A model generated the notes under the pieces. It was given only the letters and a program-made list of their open reading frames with translations. It had not been told where the DNA came from and did no database searches. This document shows positions 22,911-32,961 of a DNA stretch of 64,000 nucleotides, in pieces. Numbering within the stretch: the first letter of the stretch is position 1; every line of letters starts with the position of its first letter. Origin of the DNA: Amorphophallus konjac (Eukaryota > Streptophyta > Magnoliopsida > Alismatales > Araceae); NCBI GenBank assembly GCA_022559845.1, contig CM040125.1, forward strand, positions 199,680,102 to 199,744,101, given 5' to 3'. The translations under genes were made by a program, and so were the position numbers.

Positions 22911-23330
22911 GTCGACCTCACCACCGCCAGTGTCGACCTCACCAACTTCATCAAGCTGCCGTGCGCTAAAATCACCAAGGGAAACAACAAAGGAAGTGTC
23001 GACCTCAATTCTCAGAGTGTCGACACCAGTGCTATTCCAGAAACCATTGCTATCACCTTATGTTAAAGAAGTGTCGACCTCAGTCTCTCAAGTGTCAACC
23101 TCACGATCACAACAAGCACTCTGCAAAGCAGCCAGCGCGAGAAGTGTCGACCTCACATCTACAGGAGGTCGACCTCAGGCTTTCCCAAAAACCATTGTAC
23201 TCAAGTTTTTATAAATACGTGTCGACCTCATGTTTACAGGAGGTCGACCTTAGGGCCTTCCAGAAGCCATTTTAAACCAGATTTTGTGAAGTAGTGTCGA
23301 CCTCACCTCCCAGCAGGTCAACCTCACGGA
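22911..23330 (+). repeat. Interspersed GTGTCGACCTCA motif cluster in the copia B LTR
   Basis: Roughly a dozen copies of GTGTCGACCTCA or AGGTCGACCTCA occur at irregular 15-80 bp spacing. All are centred on the palindrome GTCGAC and lie in U3, 400-800 bp upstream of the TATA box. Confidence 0.85.
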
Positions 23331-23731
23331 AGGAAAATCTCAAAAAACTTCTAACAGATCTGTCCTTTCGAAGATAGTACAATGGGCAGAAAAGTCTGAC
23401 GTAAATGTCTGTAAACAGATTTTTTAAGGGCTAGAAGAGATTCCTAGAAACTCCCAAACGCCTCCATCATCATTAGTGTCCAAAGGATGACTTTACTCCA
23501 AATATCTCCTAGTACAGAACCTTGGAAAAGGGTCTCTCACTGCCAGTTCTGCCACCTGCGATAGACAGCAGAACTTTGTCTGAAAGAAGTCTTTCCCACT
23601 AGTAAAAGGATGTTCTCTCTGACTACAGAGTTTAAGGAGATGTAGGTTTCTTTGGTCAAACAACCTTTGAATACTCCAGCAAATCGAAAATTACAGAACT
23701 TCCTTTTAGAGGGAAAAATCCCAGCTGAGCC

Positions 23732-23742
23732 TATATATATAG
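23732..23742 (+). promoter_or_regulatory. TATA box, copia B LTR
   Basis: TATATATATAG is followed by a pyrimidine-rich leader. It is in a 3' LTR, so any transcript would run into 24412 and beyond. Confidence 0.65.
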
Positions 23743-24073
23743 CACGCCTCCTCCTCTGTTAGAGCTGCTGCCTGAGCAACCATAAGCTTGGGGAAGCCTT
23801 GAACGTGAGATAAGAAAAAGGGAAGAGAGCTTCTCTTCTGAGCCTCCAGAGAAAGAGTTGGGAGATAGAGAGAAGAAGAGTGCAGCCAGCCATCTATCTC
23901 AGCCCTGCGGTTCCACAAGTTTTTCAGTCTTTTCTTCAGATCTTGCGTTTCTTCATCTTCAAACATCTTGTATGTGTGAGAGCTGCAGTTGTAGCGTGAG
24001 TGTGCTTGTCTTCCTATTATTGTTTATGCTCTTCCTTGTGGGATTTTAATCCCCGTGTGATTTGAGGACTTGT

Positions 24074-24112
<39 letters not shown>

Positions 24113-24132
24113 TTTTGGCCATAGAGTGGAAG

Positions 24133-24188
24133 CCTTACCAAGTTGGTAAGGGGTGGACGTAGGTGTGCCTTGTGGCAGCCGAACCACC
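24133..24188 (+). other. Conserved LTR stem-loop block, copia B
   Basis: CCTTACC pairs with GGTAAGG. GGTGG (24152) pairs with CCACC (24184) and encloses TGCC/GGCA. Relative to copia A, the C-G pair of stem 1 has become T-A on both sides. Confidence 0.75.
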
Positions 24189-24411
24189 TTAAAAGGGCTT
24201 GTGTTGTGGTTTGCTACCCATATCTTCTATCTCTTCGTCACAGGTGGCTTGCCTTGTCAAGTATATCTCTCATCTCTTCACTTCAATTGTCCCACCACTT
24301 TACTTTGTTTGTGATAACCATAGTACCATCTTCTATAGCTCGTTTGTTCAAATCAAAAGTTGGTAGAGGATCTAGTCACCCCCCCTCTAGATCCTCTCAT
24401 ACCGTCCAACA

Positions 24412-24464
24412 CTTCCAAGGGAGATTAGCCCACATCCGGAGGTTCATCTCCAACCTCTCCGGTC
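24412..24464. other. 53-bp spacer between copia B and copia C
   Basis: The sequence is unassigned. It is the only short stretch between two LTR boundaries and may be the older target DNA. It should hold one target-duplication copy of B (CTTCC) and one of C (CGGTC), whose partners lie outside the window. Confidence 0.5.
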
Positions 24465-25018
24465 TGTTGTATTTTGGTACTTTATGGATTTTGATGATAA
24501 CAAAACTCTATACTTGTTTGGTGAATCTAATGCCTATCATCTACTACCTATCAAATTCATCTTGAGTGGAATTGCAGTAAATCGAGCCCCAAAATGTCAA
24601 GAAATATAATCTAACGTATGTTGGACTTAGTGGATTAAACATATACTAATTTGGCTTCTATTGTGTGTGTTTTTCCCCTGTATATGTCGACAGGACCTTA
24701 GTCGAAGTCGATTGGATCATAGTTCAGTCGACTGGATCACAATTCAGTTGATTGGATCACAATTCAGTCGACAGGATTCATGAAAAGACCGGATTTGCCA
24801 GAGCTCAGAAGAATAGTTTTTTATAGAGTTCGGTTGACCGACGGCTTTGGACCAGTCGACCGATTTTACCAGAACTTAGAAGACCAGATCGCTGGAGAGA
24901 TAGGTCAACCGACCCCATGCATTGGTCGACCGATTGCAGTTACGTGAATTGCGGGCTTTCTGTTTCTAGCACGATTTGGTGTGATCTCTTGCCAAAACTT
25001 TCGGGATGGCCGGGATAC

Positions 25019-25029
25019 TATAAATATAT
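25019..25029 (+). promoter_or_regulatory. TATA box, copia C LTR
   Basis: TATAAATATAT lies about 65 bp after the last GTCGAC motif. Confidence 0.7.
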
Positions 25030-25526
25030 CTAATCAAGGTTTTTAGAAAGTGTCTCCACGAGTTTCCAAGGATTCCAAGAACCTTGGAGTGAGAATAATG
25101 CCTGTTGCGGTCCAAGGTTCAACATTCGAAGGCATTCGAGGGTGGAGACTCCAAGAGCATGACTTCCAATTACTGGAGGTTCCTACGTCGAAGTACTAGA
25201 TCTAGAGTACCAGGGATCATGAGAGAACTGCATCTACACGTACTACGGTCGACGTGAGGTGTGACCAGCCGAGCTACATCGGATACGTCATCGATCCTGA
25301 TTTATACACAGGATGATCTTGTTGTTCTGTCCTCTTTCTCATATCTCTTGCATTTTTATGTTCCCTCACATTCTACAGACATTGTTGAGCATGTGTGCGT
25401 GCGTGCCATCCTTGCGTGCACGTGTTGGCTTTGGGCCGTGTATGTGGTTGACCTTCGAGTAGTGTGTCCCATTTGGGACGTGTGTGTGTGTGTGTGTTGG
25501 AGGACTCTCTTCCTAGTGTGCTTAAG

Positions 25527-25581
25527 CCTCACTGTTGTGAGGGGTGGACGTAGGCACGTGAGTTTACGCGGCCGAACCACC
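25527..25581 (+). other. Conserved LTR stem-loop block, copia C
   Basis: CCTCAC pairs with GTGAGG. GGTGG (25543) pairs with CCACC (25577) and encloses a GGC/GCC helix. The fixed bases GGTGGACGTAGG and CCGAACCACCTTAAAA are present. Confidence 0.75.
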
Positions 25582-25796
25582 TTAAAAATCCCGCGTCTCT
25601 CGTGGTGTGTGCTTCCATCTTTTCTATCTCCATTCTACTATTCGCTAAGTGAGGCGTAGTGCATTCTGTCCGAGTTACTATTGGTTTATTTTAAGAGAGT
25701 GTTTATTTAATTTTTATAGGGTGTGGTTCGATTCACCCCCCCTCTCGAACCGTTCAGCTACCTAGTCTTCGGTATCTACGCATACTGACTCTTCAA

Positions 25797-25810
25797 TTTG
25801 TATCAAAGTA
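25797..25810 (+). other. Primer-binding site, copia C
   Basis: TTTGTATCAAAGTA is a diverged form of TTGGTATCAGAGCA, placed one base after the LTR end. Confidence 0.7.
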
Positions 25811-25842
25811 GGTCTCTAACATAGAAGAGAGATCTTGGTTAG

Positions 25843-26007
25843 ATGGCTTCTGGCAACTTCATTGCTGAGGGTGACTCCATAAACATGCCACCATCTTTTG
25901 ATGGGACTAATTATCTTTATTGGAAAAACCGCATGATTATTTTTATTAGAGCTCAGGATTATGAAATTTGGAGGGTTATCAATGACGGTCCTCAAGTGCT
26001 GCCTGAA
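25843..26007 (+). pseudogene. gag: Copia C gag, N-terminal fragment
   Basis: The fragment begins MASGNFIAEGDSINMPPSF, followed by DGTNYLYWKNRMIIFIRAQ and DYEIWRVINDGPQVLPE. It aligns with the copia A gag start (YPYWKHRMQVFIRAQDYELW). The reading frame is intact up to the point where the LTR of gypsy D begins with TGATAG, which supplies a stop codon. The loss is therefore from insertion, not from mutation within this piece. Confidence 0.9.
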
Positions 26008-26323
26008 TGATAGAGGCATCACCCACGACTCCCTCTGGCTCGGGTCATCTTCACACTCCAGAGTTGTTTGAGTTCGGGCATCATTCCATGTGGGCCCAAT
26101 TATCCATTTTGAGCTTTCTATTTGAGTCATTTGATGTATTTTCCCTTCTATTTGAGTCATGATCCTAGGTCTTTTGTTTATTCCCCTAAATTTGAGTGTC
26201 ATTAGGTTGATCAGATTAGTTAGTGGGCCCAATTCAGTGGGCTAGGCCCAGGGGCGCCCCTACCCCCTTGGTTATCTGTCATTGTACCAAGAGTCAGTGA
26301 CTTTTTGTAAAATGTCGGTTGCC

Positions 26324-26332
26324 TATATATAG
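26324..26332 (+). promoter_or_regulatory. TATA box, gypsy D LTR
   Basis: TATATATAG lies about 315 bp into the LTR and is followed by a leader rich in C and T. Confidence 0.65.
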
Positions 26333-26456
26333 GACCTCATTTCCCCCCATTTGAAGTTAATGAAAATTGCCATTTTGTGAGTTTAAAATTAAAATCTTAG
26401 TGGAGAGAATCCATGTGAGAATGTGTGAAACCTTGGGTGAGAAACCCACCTCATTT

Positions 26457-26458
<2 letters not shown>

Positions 26459-26497
<39 letters not shown>
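26459..26497 (+). repeat. CT microsatellite in the gypsy D LTR
   Basis: A C run is followed by about sixteen CT repeats, downstream of the TATA box in the presumed leader. Confidence 0.9.
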
Positions 26498-29080
26498 AGG
26501 GGTTCGCCCCCTTCTCTCTCTCATCACCCTCCCAACTACTTTCTCTCTCCTTCCCATTCCATTAAGGCCACTCCAACTCCCCACACCTCTCTATTTACTC
26601 CACCCCAAGCCCAAGAGACCCCCACCCAATCTTAGCTCCACCATCCAACTCCCAACTACCCACTTCCACTTCCCAAGCAAGCTTCCACCATCCCAAGGTT
26701 GAACCATCCCTCCCTAGGCCAATTTTGAAATTTCCCTCCACTCTCTCCTTTCCCCCCCATGCCCTAGGTCTCCCCATATTGGGCTTACCTTGGGCTGGTC
26801 ACCCCATTCCTCCTTCCCCTCCCCTCTATTGAGCTTCTCCACCATCCCCTCCCTCCCCACCTTGTGCAGAACCTGCTCCCTCTCTCCCCTACAACCCTCC
26901 CCTTCCCAGCACCTCTACCTTGCTCTAAGCCTTCTCCAAACCTCCCCTACATCCCCCTCTGGCCACCCCTTCCACTTCCCTTCACCATTAGCCACCTCCC
27001 TCCCCTATCTCTTGTGCCCTTGGAGCTATTCCCAGCTAGCCAGTTTGTAGCTCAGGATCTGCAGAGGACCAGCAGCTTGCAGAGGCGACCCCGACTTCAT
27101 CCTGGCATTCCTAGAGGCCCAAGTGGTACCGTCGGAAGCGTCTCCATGTCCTCTTCCCAACAGTGGAGGTCTCGTTTCATTCTGAGTTCGTGGCTGCCCG
27201 GGGGAGCCATCATCACTGGACTGCACATCTGCTTCCTGACAGTCAACCTGAAGCAAGTTGCAGAGGCTCCCACAGCCAACTTCCTGAAGCTCTGAAGGCG
27301 GGCCTTGGCTGAGAGTTTCTACACCAAGTCTACTTCCAGTATCAAGAAGCGGAACCCCATTCGACATCCGGAGCTGTGATTTCTCGTTTTTCTCCCCGGG
27401 TGCACTGTTCTGTCCACTCTGGAACTAAATAGACACCCGACCACTGTTCGGGCTGTCTCTGTCTACTCCGACCTCCTCCGGCACCCACGTGGGTCTCCGT
27501 TCAAAGGGGACTTGACAACGAATCCAAGGACTCCAGCCAAGCCTGAATCGGAGCTGAGGAGTGTCCGTGGTGACCTCGTGTTCCTGCTGAAGCGGTACCG
27601 TAGCTGTCAGATTCAAAGAACAGAGGCCCTGCTCACGACCCTGCCTCATCCAGCACCGGAAACTAGAAATTCACTCAAAAATCAGGCGACCTCCTGGCCC
27701 AACTCAGAAGAGTTTGCCATGGGTTTCGGTGCAATCGGAGTTTGGGACCGACCGCAGCGGCGTCGACACCGACCCCCTATCTTCTGTTCCAGAGCGTGGG
27801 CAGAACCGACTTCATCCTTCAATTAGTCCATAGTTCCCCTTTCCCCTCCCCGCCCGGTCGGCTTACAGCCCCTCCATGTGGGAGGTAGTGTTTGAATGTA
27901 TGTGTGGCTCCCCTCTCCCCTTGTTCCACCCCCTTGTATGGGGAGTAGTGTTGTAAATCTTTAAAACATGTTCAAGCTACTCCGGCGCAGCGTGTGGGGA
28001 ACCCACTCTTCCCCGCTCGCCCACGTCTCCGAGCGGGACCGATTTCTTCAAACCGGTCAAGTAAGTGTTCTAACCTTGCTTCCCTTAGTGCTTGTAGCAC
28101 TCCAAAAATTTATAAAGAATAAATAGTAATATTTGAAATAAAATTTTGATAAAAAGAAATTGGGCCTCATGTGAAATACAAATAAATAATTAAACAAGAG
28201 GATCGAACCCGACTCTGGTAACCAAGATAACCATGGAAATTAAAAGAGTAAATAAATAACTAAAGTTATTAGAAATGGGGTCCATACATATATGTATAAA
28301 GTTCTACTAAGTAGTTTAGTTAAAAACCTATTGTAACTTTGAATAAAGGTTTAAAGCTTAAACCATGTAAATCCATAAGTAGTTAAAAGGCCTAACACAC
28401 ATTTATAAAACATAAAATCCTATATGAGTATATAGATGGGCCTTGATAAAAGCAACTAATGGACCTTAAAATAAAATTGGTGGAGCTTGGATAGGCTAAA
28501 TGGTCCTTACGTATGCTAGAAGAATGGGCATTTTAGGGTGTATATATATATAAATTCTCAAATAGTTAAAAGCCCAGCCTAATTATTATTAAGATGAAAA
28601 AGCGATTTAACTCAAAATGAGTCTTAAAAGAGGCTATATCAAAAACATAAATGGGTAAGGTCCATATATATATATAGTCTACAATTAGTTTATAATTTTA
28701 ATTGATTAATGGACCTTACAGTTTGGGCTTAAGAGCATCAATAAACACATGAAAAGTTATATATGGATATATACATTATGCAAGGGCTTTAACATAAACA
28801 AAAGCATACAAGGGTTGGGCCATTAAAGGAACCTCTATATGCACGTGATAACCAGCCTGTGGCCCACTAATCCCTTCTCATTCGTTAGGCCTTCCCTTAA
28901 GTCCTAATACACAATCGAGAGATTAGCATGGCTTTAGGGTTTTAAACCATTATGGCAGGCGGCTGTAGTTTTAGCAATTTGAAGAATTCATGGATCGAAG
29001 CTAGGAAACCTGCGGCCATTTGATTCCTAACCCCATTAAGATTCCTTGATCGATCACAACTCCACTAGAAATTATCTCCC

Positions 29081-29089
29081 TATAAATAA
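29081..29089 (+). promoter_or_regulatory. TATA box, solo LTR
   Basis: TATAAATAA lies about 990 bp into the LTR. It could still drive outward transcription into gypsy D. Confidence 0.7.
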
Positions 29090-31547
29090 CCAGCCAATCG
29101 AACGAGCCAAGGCGATTGCCGCTGGCGTGTTCGAGGGGTTGTTCTGCGTCGGTGTGTTGCTACTGGCGGCTGTGTTCCATGGGTGAGGAAGAAAGTAACA
29201 TCCTCTTCGACCTTCTTCTTCCTCTGCTGTAGTGGCCGAGTGCCACTGCTTTGCTGTTATAGTTGTGGTAGCTGCTATATTCTTCTTCCTTTTTCCCAGT
29301 TAAAACGACGTGAAAAGGTAGGCAATCTCCTAAGTCAAATCTGATTAATCACCCTGCATGTTTTTATACGTTTGATGCCATGACTTCCTGCATGCTCTAA
29401 GTAGAAAATCATTAAGTGAATAGAAGTAAATCATGATTAAATATTTTATAATCATGTAATCATATAATTAAAATTCTAGAAATATATATCTTTAAAATCC
29501 CCAAAATTTACTCTAAATTTTCATGTGATTATATGGTGTGTTAACCAGTTAAAGATTAACTTTATTAAATATATGAATTCCTAATAGTTAGACGGCGAAT
29601 TGCAATGGTTACTATAGTACCATTGTTATATGTTTTTATTTTGATGGCCTGTTCGGCGGCGTCATAGTGTCCTTTGGCCATGACATTTTATGGGTGTGTT
29701 ATTGGGGTGGAGACCGAGGTAGTGAAGGTGGTACCACTATTTTCCGTGCCTCCTATCTCAAGATCCTCCATCTCTCAATGAAAAATTATTTTGAACGTCC
29801 GGTTAGGTAGAGTTTTCCGAGCCCTTCATTTTGGTATATAATTTGCGCAATTCTGACATGTGTACATCGAGAACGAAAGATTTTCAGAGTGGATACTATT
29901 CATGAATTAAATGACGACCTATTGAGTGTCGTTGAATTCTTTCAACGACAGCATGTAAAGGTGTCAAATCTTTTATTATATATATATATATATAACTTGT
30001 AACTATATCTTTGAAAATACATATCTACCAAACTATGTAACATAAAATTATAAAAAAATATAATTTTGAATCCTCATATTTTTCTCCTAATTATCATATA
30101 TTCTATTTCTATAAATTATTTTATATAAATAAATGTGTCTTTGAATGTATATTTTAAAAATATTCAATTAAATAGATATTGACGTGAATTCTTGTGAGAT
30201 AAATTAAGTTAAAAATCATAGAATTGACGTCCCTCCAAGTGGATGCTAATTAATAAATGACACCACCCACGGGCGTCAATTAATATAAGTTTATTTAATT
30301 GTAATTAATTATAGAATTGGATGGACGTGAATTCTATAATTTATGCATTCATGTTCTCATAGTTTTCTTTCGGTTATGACCCATACCGCGGGTCTTCTAG
30401 CACTCTCATCTCACGTCCGTAGATGGAGTCCCTGTTTCATGATTGGTTCACGTTATACACCTTAACTCTCGGTGACATACGAGCACTCCGTCGGACATTC
30501 CGTTCCTTCAGACTGGCAAGTTAGTCATTGGGACCTCCGTAAGTCTACGCTAGCCTTTGATTCCCTCAAGGCAGCCGAGCTGGTTATACCTAATCACCTA
30601 GATTCCCAGATTTTCATGATTTTCATATGGTTTATTGATGTATCATCTTTACTACAAGTTCTATCATTGAACTCTATGTTTCATGAAATCTATCTTAATG
30701 TTCTTACATGCTTGATCCTTGAAATTCTTGGCCATTAATATGGAATTAGTCTAGACTAAATGTCAGGGGCTATGGGTCCCACTAAAATGACATTTTGAAT
30801 GCTACGGGTCCTGATCTGACCCTATTGGGCGAGGCAAAGTCCAAACGTTACTGGTATACGATGATCGGGTGCTGGCATTCACCACATATAGTCGTATATA
30901 ACTTATTTTTATGAGCAGTGGTCATATCGTCGTGATTTTTCTCTTAGTGCATTGGCCAATCCTATGTAGTGCTAGATGTGCAAACGCTCTCGTGATAGTG
31001 ATGATCGGGAGTAATTACCATCATAGTACACCTTTCTACAACTAATTGTTCATCATGAAAAGATCTTGAATTGCCTTATTGGAGGGGTTATCATATCGTC
31101 GTGATATTCCCTTAGTGTCTTGGCAAATGCTATAGAATGCTTGTAGAAGTAATTGTTCTACTTCTATATCGATCATCATAAAAGTTCTTGAATTACCCCT
31201 AATGATAGTACACGTTATCTTGTCACGAAGATCCTTCATAATAATGGATACATTGAAGCTCTCGTGATAGTGTTCATCATAGAGAGATGAATGTTATATT
31301 TCCTCATAAATGCTCTTGACCTAGCTTGGGAAAGTACTTGTTAAGATCATGCTATACTCTCTTGATTGTCATTGTCCTTACTCTTCATGAGTGTATCTAG
31401 CATCTTGCTTACTCATTTTTTTTATAGTTCTTGAATTTATCTCGTGTCATTATAGTTCTCGATTTCTATATCTTGCATGACCTGCATGAGCATGTTAAAC
31501 TGTAATTGACTTAAAGCTAGCTTGGAGCATGAGATATTAAGTCCTAC

Positions 31548-31592
31548 TGAGCGTTCGCTCACCCTGCGTTTTCTAATATTTTTCAGGTAATG
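31548..31592 (+). promoter_or_regulatory. Hairpin and composite AG|GT splice-site block, solo LTR
   Basis: The palindrome TGAGCGTTCGCTCA (31548-31561) is preceded by CCTAC. It is followed by a T-rich run and TTTCAG|GTAATG, with the junction at 31586/31587. This is the same order as in gypsy-1, gypsy-2 and the LARD. Confidence 0.6.
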
Positions 31593-32232
31593 ACCTTAGT
31601 GACGACGAGACCGAACATGATGGGCAAGGGCAAGAGTGAAGAGAACTCTGACATCTAGATGAATCGTCTAGTCTGGTTATCTTGTGTCTTATGTCTCATT
31701 GTAGTTTTTCTTTATTGAGTCTTTTCGTTTATTATGGGCTCGAATATGTAAAGAACTTATATTTGAAATGAAATTTGCTATTTGTCTAAATTGTGTTTTA
31801 TGGAAATGACTATGCTCTGATTGACATGACTATTTAACTGCCACGTTCCGAGCAAACGACACGTTCCGCTGCCATCGGTTCGGGGCGTGACAGTGCTTGT
31901 CCTTTCAATATTAGCTCATAGCTCCACTGGCCCGTGAGAGTGAGTGCTCGGTCTCACAAGCTCCATTGCTTCGAGTGACCACCATGGAAAGTGTGTAACC
32001 CGTGCCCTCGGCACAACGTCGGCTCCATTGAATTGGGCCTCCATAGCCTTGGGAAACAACCTTGGCCTTGTTGGCCCTCTACCAGCAAGGGCCCAGCCCT
32101 CACAACCTCCACTTTGCATCACCAAGTTACCCCAGGTTTTGGGTAAGTGTCGGGTGAGTGGCCGCCGAGTTCGGTCCGTTTATATTACGAATTGTGCTTG
32201 CTTGCTAAAGTCCAAGGGTGTGTCACATCAAT

Positions 32233-32244
32233 TGGTATCAAAGC
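32233..32244 (+). other. Primer-binding site, gypsy D
   Basis: TGGTATCAAAGC lies two bases after the LTR end and differs from the tRNA-iMet complement by one base. Confidence 0.85.
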
Positions 32245-32385
32245 AAGTTTAGACTTGTCTCTACTAAGTCTAAGTCCTAGGACCATTGCATTGTGTTGTC
32301 CATCCATCAAGGCATTCCCCTCCCTTGCATGTCCACCCGTAGTTGAGTCATATACCGACCCGATCTATCTTCTTCGGTTCCCCCC

Positions 32386-32961
32386 ATGGATCCCAATCCC
32401 CAACTCAATCAAGATGCCCATAGGGAGGAACCCCAAGGCCAAATGGACCGGGTGGATGCTACCCTTGCAAACATCCTTGCCCAACTAGAGTCCCTTTCCA
32501 CTCGACTTGCTCGACTAGAAGAGCATGAGTTCCACCCAAGGAACAACGGACCAAGAGCCCACCCTCCACATGCTGAAATTAATAGGGATGAGTTCCACTC
32601 AAGGAATAATGGACCAAGAGCCCGCCCTCCACATGCTGAAATTGATAGGGAGGATTTGAATGCTGACCCCTACTATGACCATGAGAGGCCTCGCCACCAC
32701 CAATATAATGAAAAGCACCCACGGGAAGACCCGGATGACCCTCTCTTAAGGATGATCAAGGTAGAAGCCCCGAACTTTGACGGTTCCCATGAACCAAGTG
32801 TCTACTTAGAATGGGAGACCGCAATGGACCAATACTTTGATTGGTACCCCATGTCCTACCAACGGAAAGTGAGATTGGCTAAAATGCACCTCACTAAACT
32901 AGCCAAGACTTATTGGCTAAATCAAGAGAGATTAACGAGGATTAGGGGACGAAACACCTAA
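32386..32961 (+). pseudogene. gag: Gypsy D gag, N-terminal part
   Basis: The ORF opens with MDPNPQLNQDAHREEPQGQ, then a short leucine-rich helical segment (LANILAQLESLSTRLARLEE). A roughly 22-residue unit around RNNGPRA-PPHAEI follows twice in tandem. The retrotransposon gag core begins with MIKVEAPNFDGSHEPSVYLE and runs to MHLTKLAKTYWLNQE. After that (about 32940) the similarity to gag stops and the ORF ends within 20 bases, where LINE-related sequence begins. It lies 142 bp after the PBS, the normal place for gag. Most of gag and all of pol are absent. Confidence 0.85.

Larger units (their letters stand above)
9570..24411 (+). mobile_element. Copia element B, 3' part, split by copia A and gypsy-1
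   Basis: The pieces are 9570-10114 (RNase H end), 21038-22807 (3' non-coding) and 22808-24411 (3' LTR). They join cleanly once gypsy-1 and one CATGC copy are removed. The 5' part should continue left of the window, on the far side of copia A. Order and features are Sirevirus-like. Confidence 0.85.
22808..24411 (+). repeat. 3' LTR of copia B
   Basis: The terminal inverted repeat is TGTTGG...CCAACA, 1604 bp. It contains the GTGTCGACCTCA cluster (22911-23330), a TATA box (23732-23742), a TG microsatellite (about 24079-24109) and the conserved stem-loop block (24133-24188). Confidence 0.9.
24465..25795 (+). repeat. 5' LTR of copia C
   Basis: It starts TGTTGTATTTTGG and includes GATTTTGATGATAACA, typical of Sirevirus LTR starts. 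It ends GACTCTTCA before the PBS, 1331 bp. A GTCGAC/GTCGACCGA cluster lies at about 24688-24950, the TATA box at 25019 and the conserved stem-loop block at 25527-25581. Confidence 0.85.
24465..26007 (+). mobile_element. Copia element C, 5' end only
   Basis: The 5' LTR, PBS and first 55 codons of gag are present. The element is then cut by the LTR of gypsy D. The rest of C is not found in the window. Confidence 0.85.
28093..31892 (+). repeat. Solo LTR of a Tekay/Del-like gypsy element
   Basis: It starts TGTAGCACTCC and ends GGGGCGTGACA, 3800 bp, and is flanked by the perfect 5-bp duplication GTGCT (28088-28092 and 31893-31897). There is no internal region, PBS or PPT, so it is the product of LTR-LTR recombination. 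It shares with gypsy-1 and gypsy-2 the terminal bases, the CCTACTGAGCGTTCGCTCA block and CpG-armed inverted repeats. Diverged repeats of a unit around GTTATCATATCGTCGTGAT lie at about 30925-31290. Confidence 0.92.
26008..32230 (+). repeat. 5' LTR of gypsy D, split by a solo LTR
   Basis: The ends are TGATAG...CACATCA, with TGAT/ATCA inverted termini. Without the solo LTR and one GTGCT copy it is about 2.42 kb. It has a TATA box at 26324, a CT microsatellite at 26459-26497 and a C-rich stretch to about 27060. ORFs inside it have no recognisable domain. Confidence 0.8.
26008..32950 (+). mobile_element. Gypsy element D, 5' LTR and gag start
   Basis: LTR, PBS and gag N-terminal part are on +. The LTR contains a 3.8-kb solo LTR. 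Gag is cut near 32950 by LINE-derived sequence. The rest of D is not seen in the window. Confidence 0.8.

Noticed and set aside
24143..24565. 140-codon open frame at the end of the copia B LTR
   Set aside because: It crosses the LTR boundary and the start of copia C and has no domain.
26864..27367. Several overlapping open frames of 86-143 codons in the gypsy D LTR
   Set aside because: They are in C-rich LTR leader DNA, overlap on both strands and show no domain.
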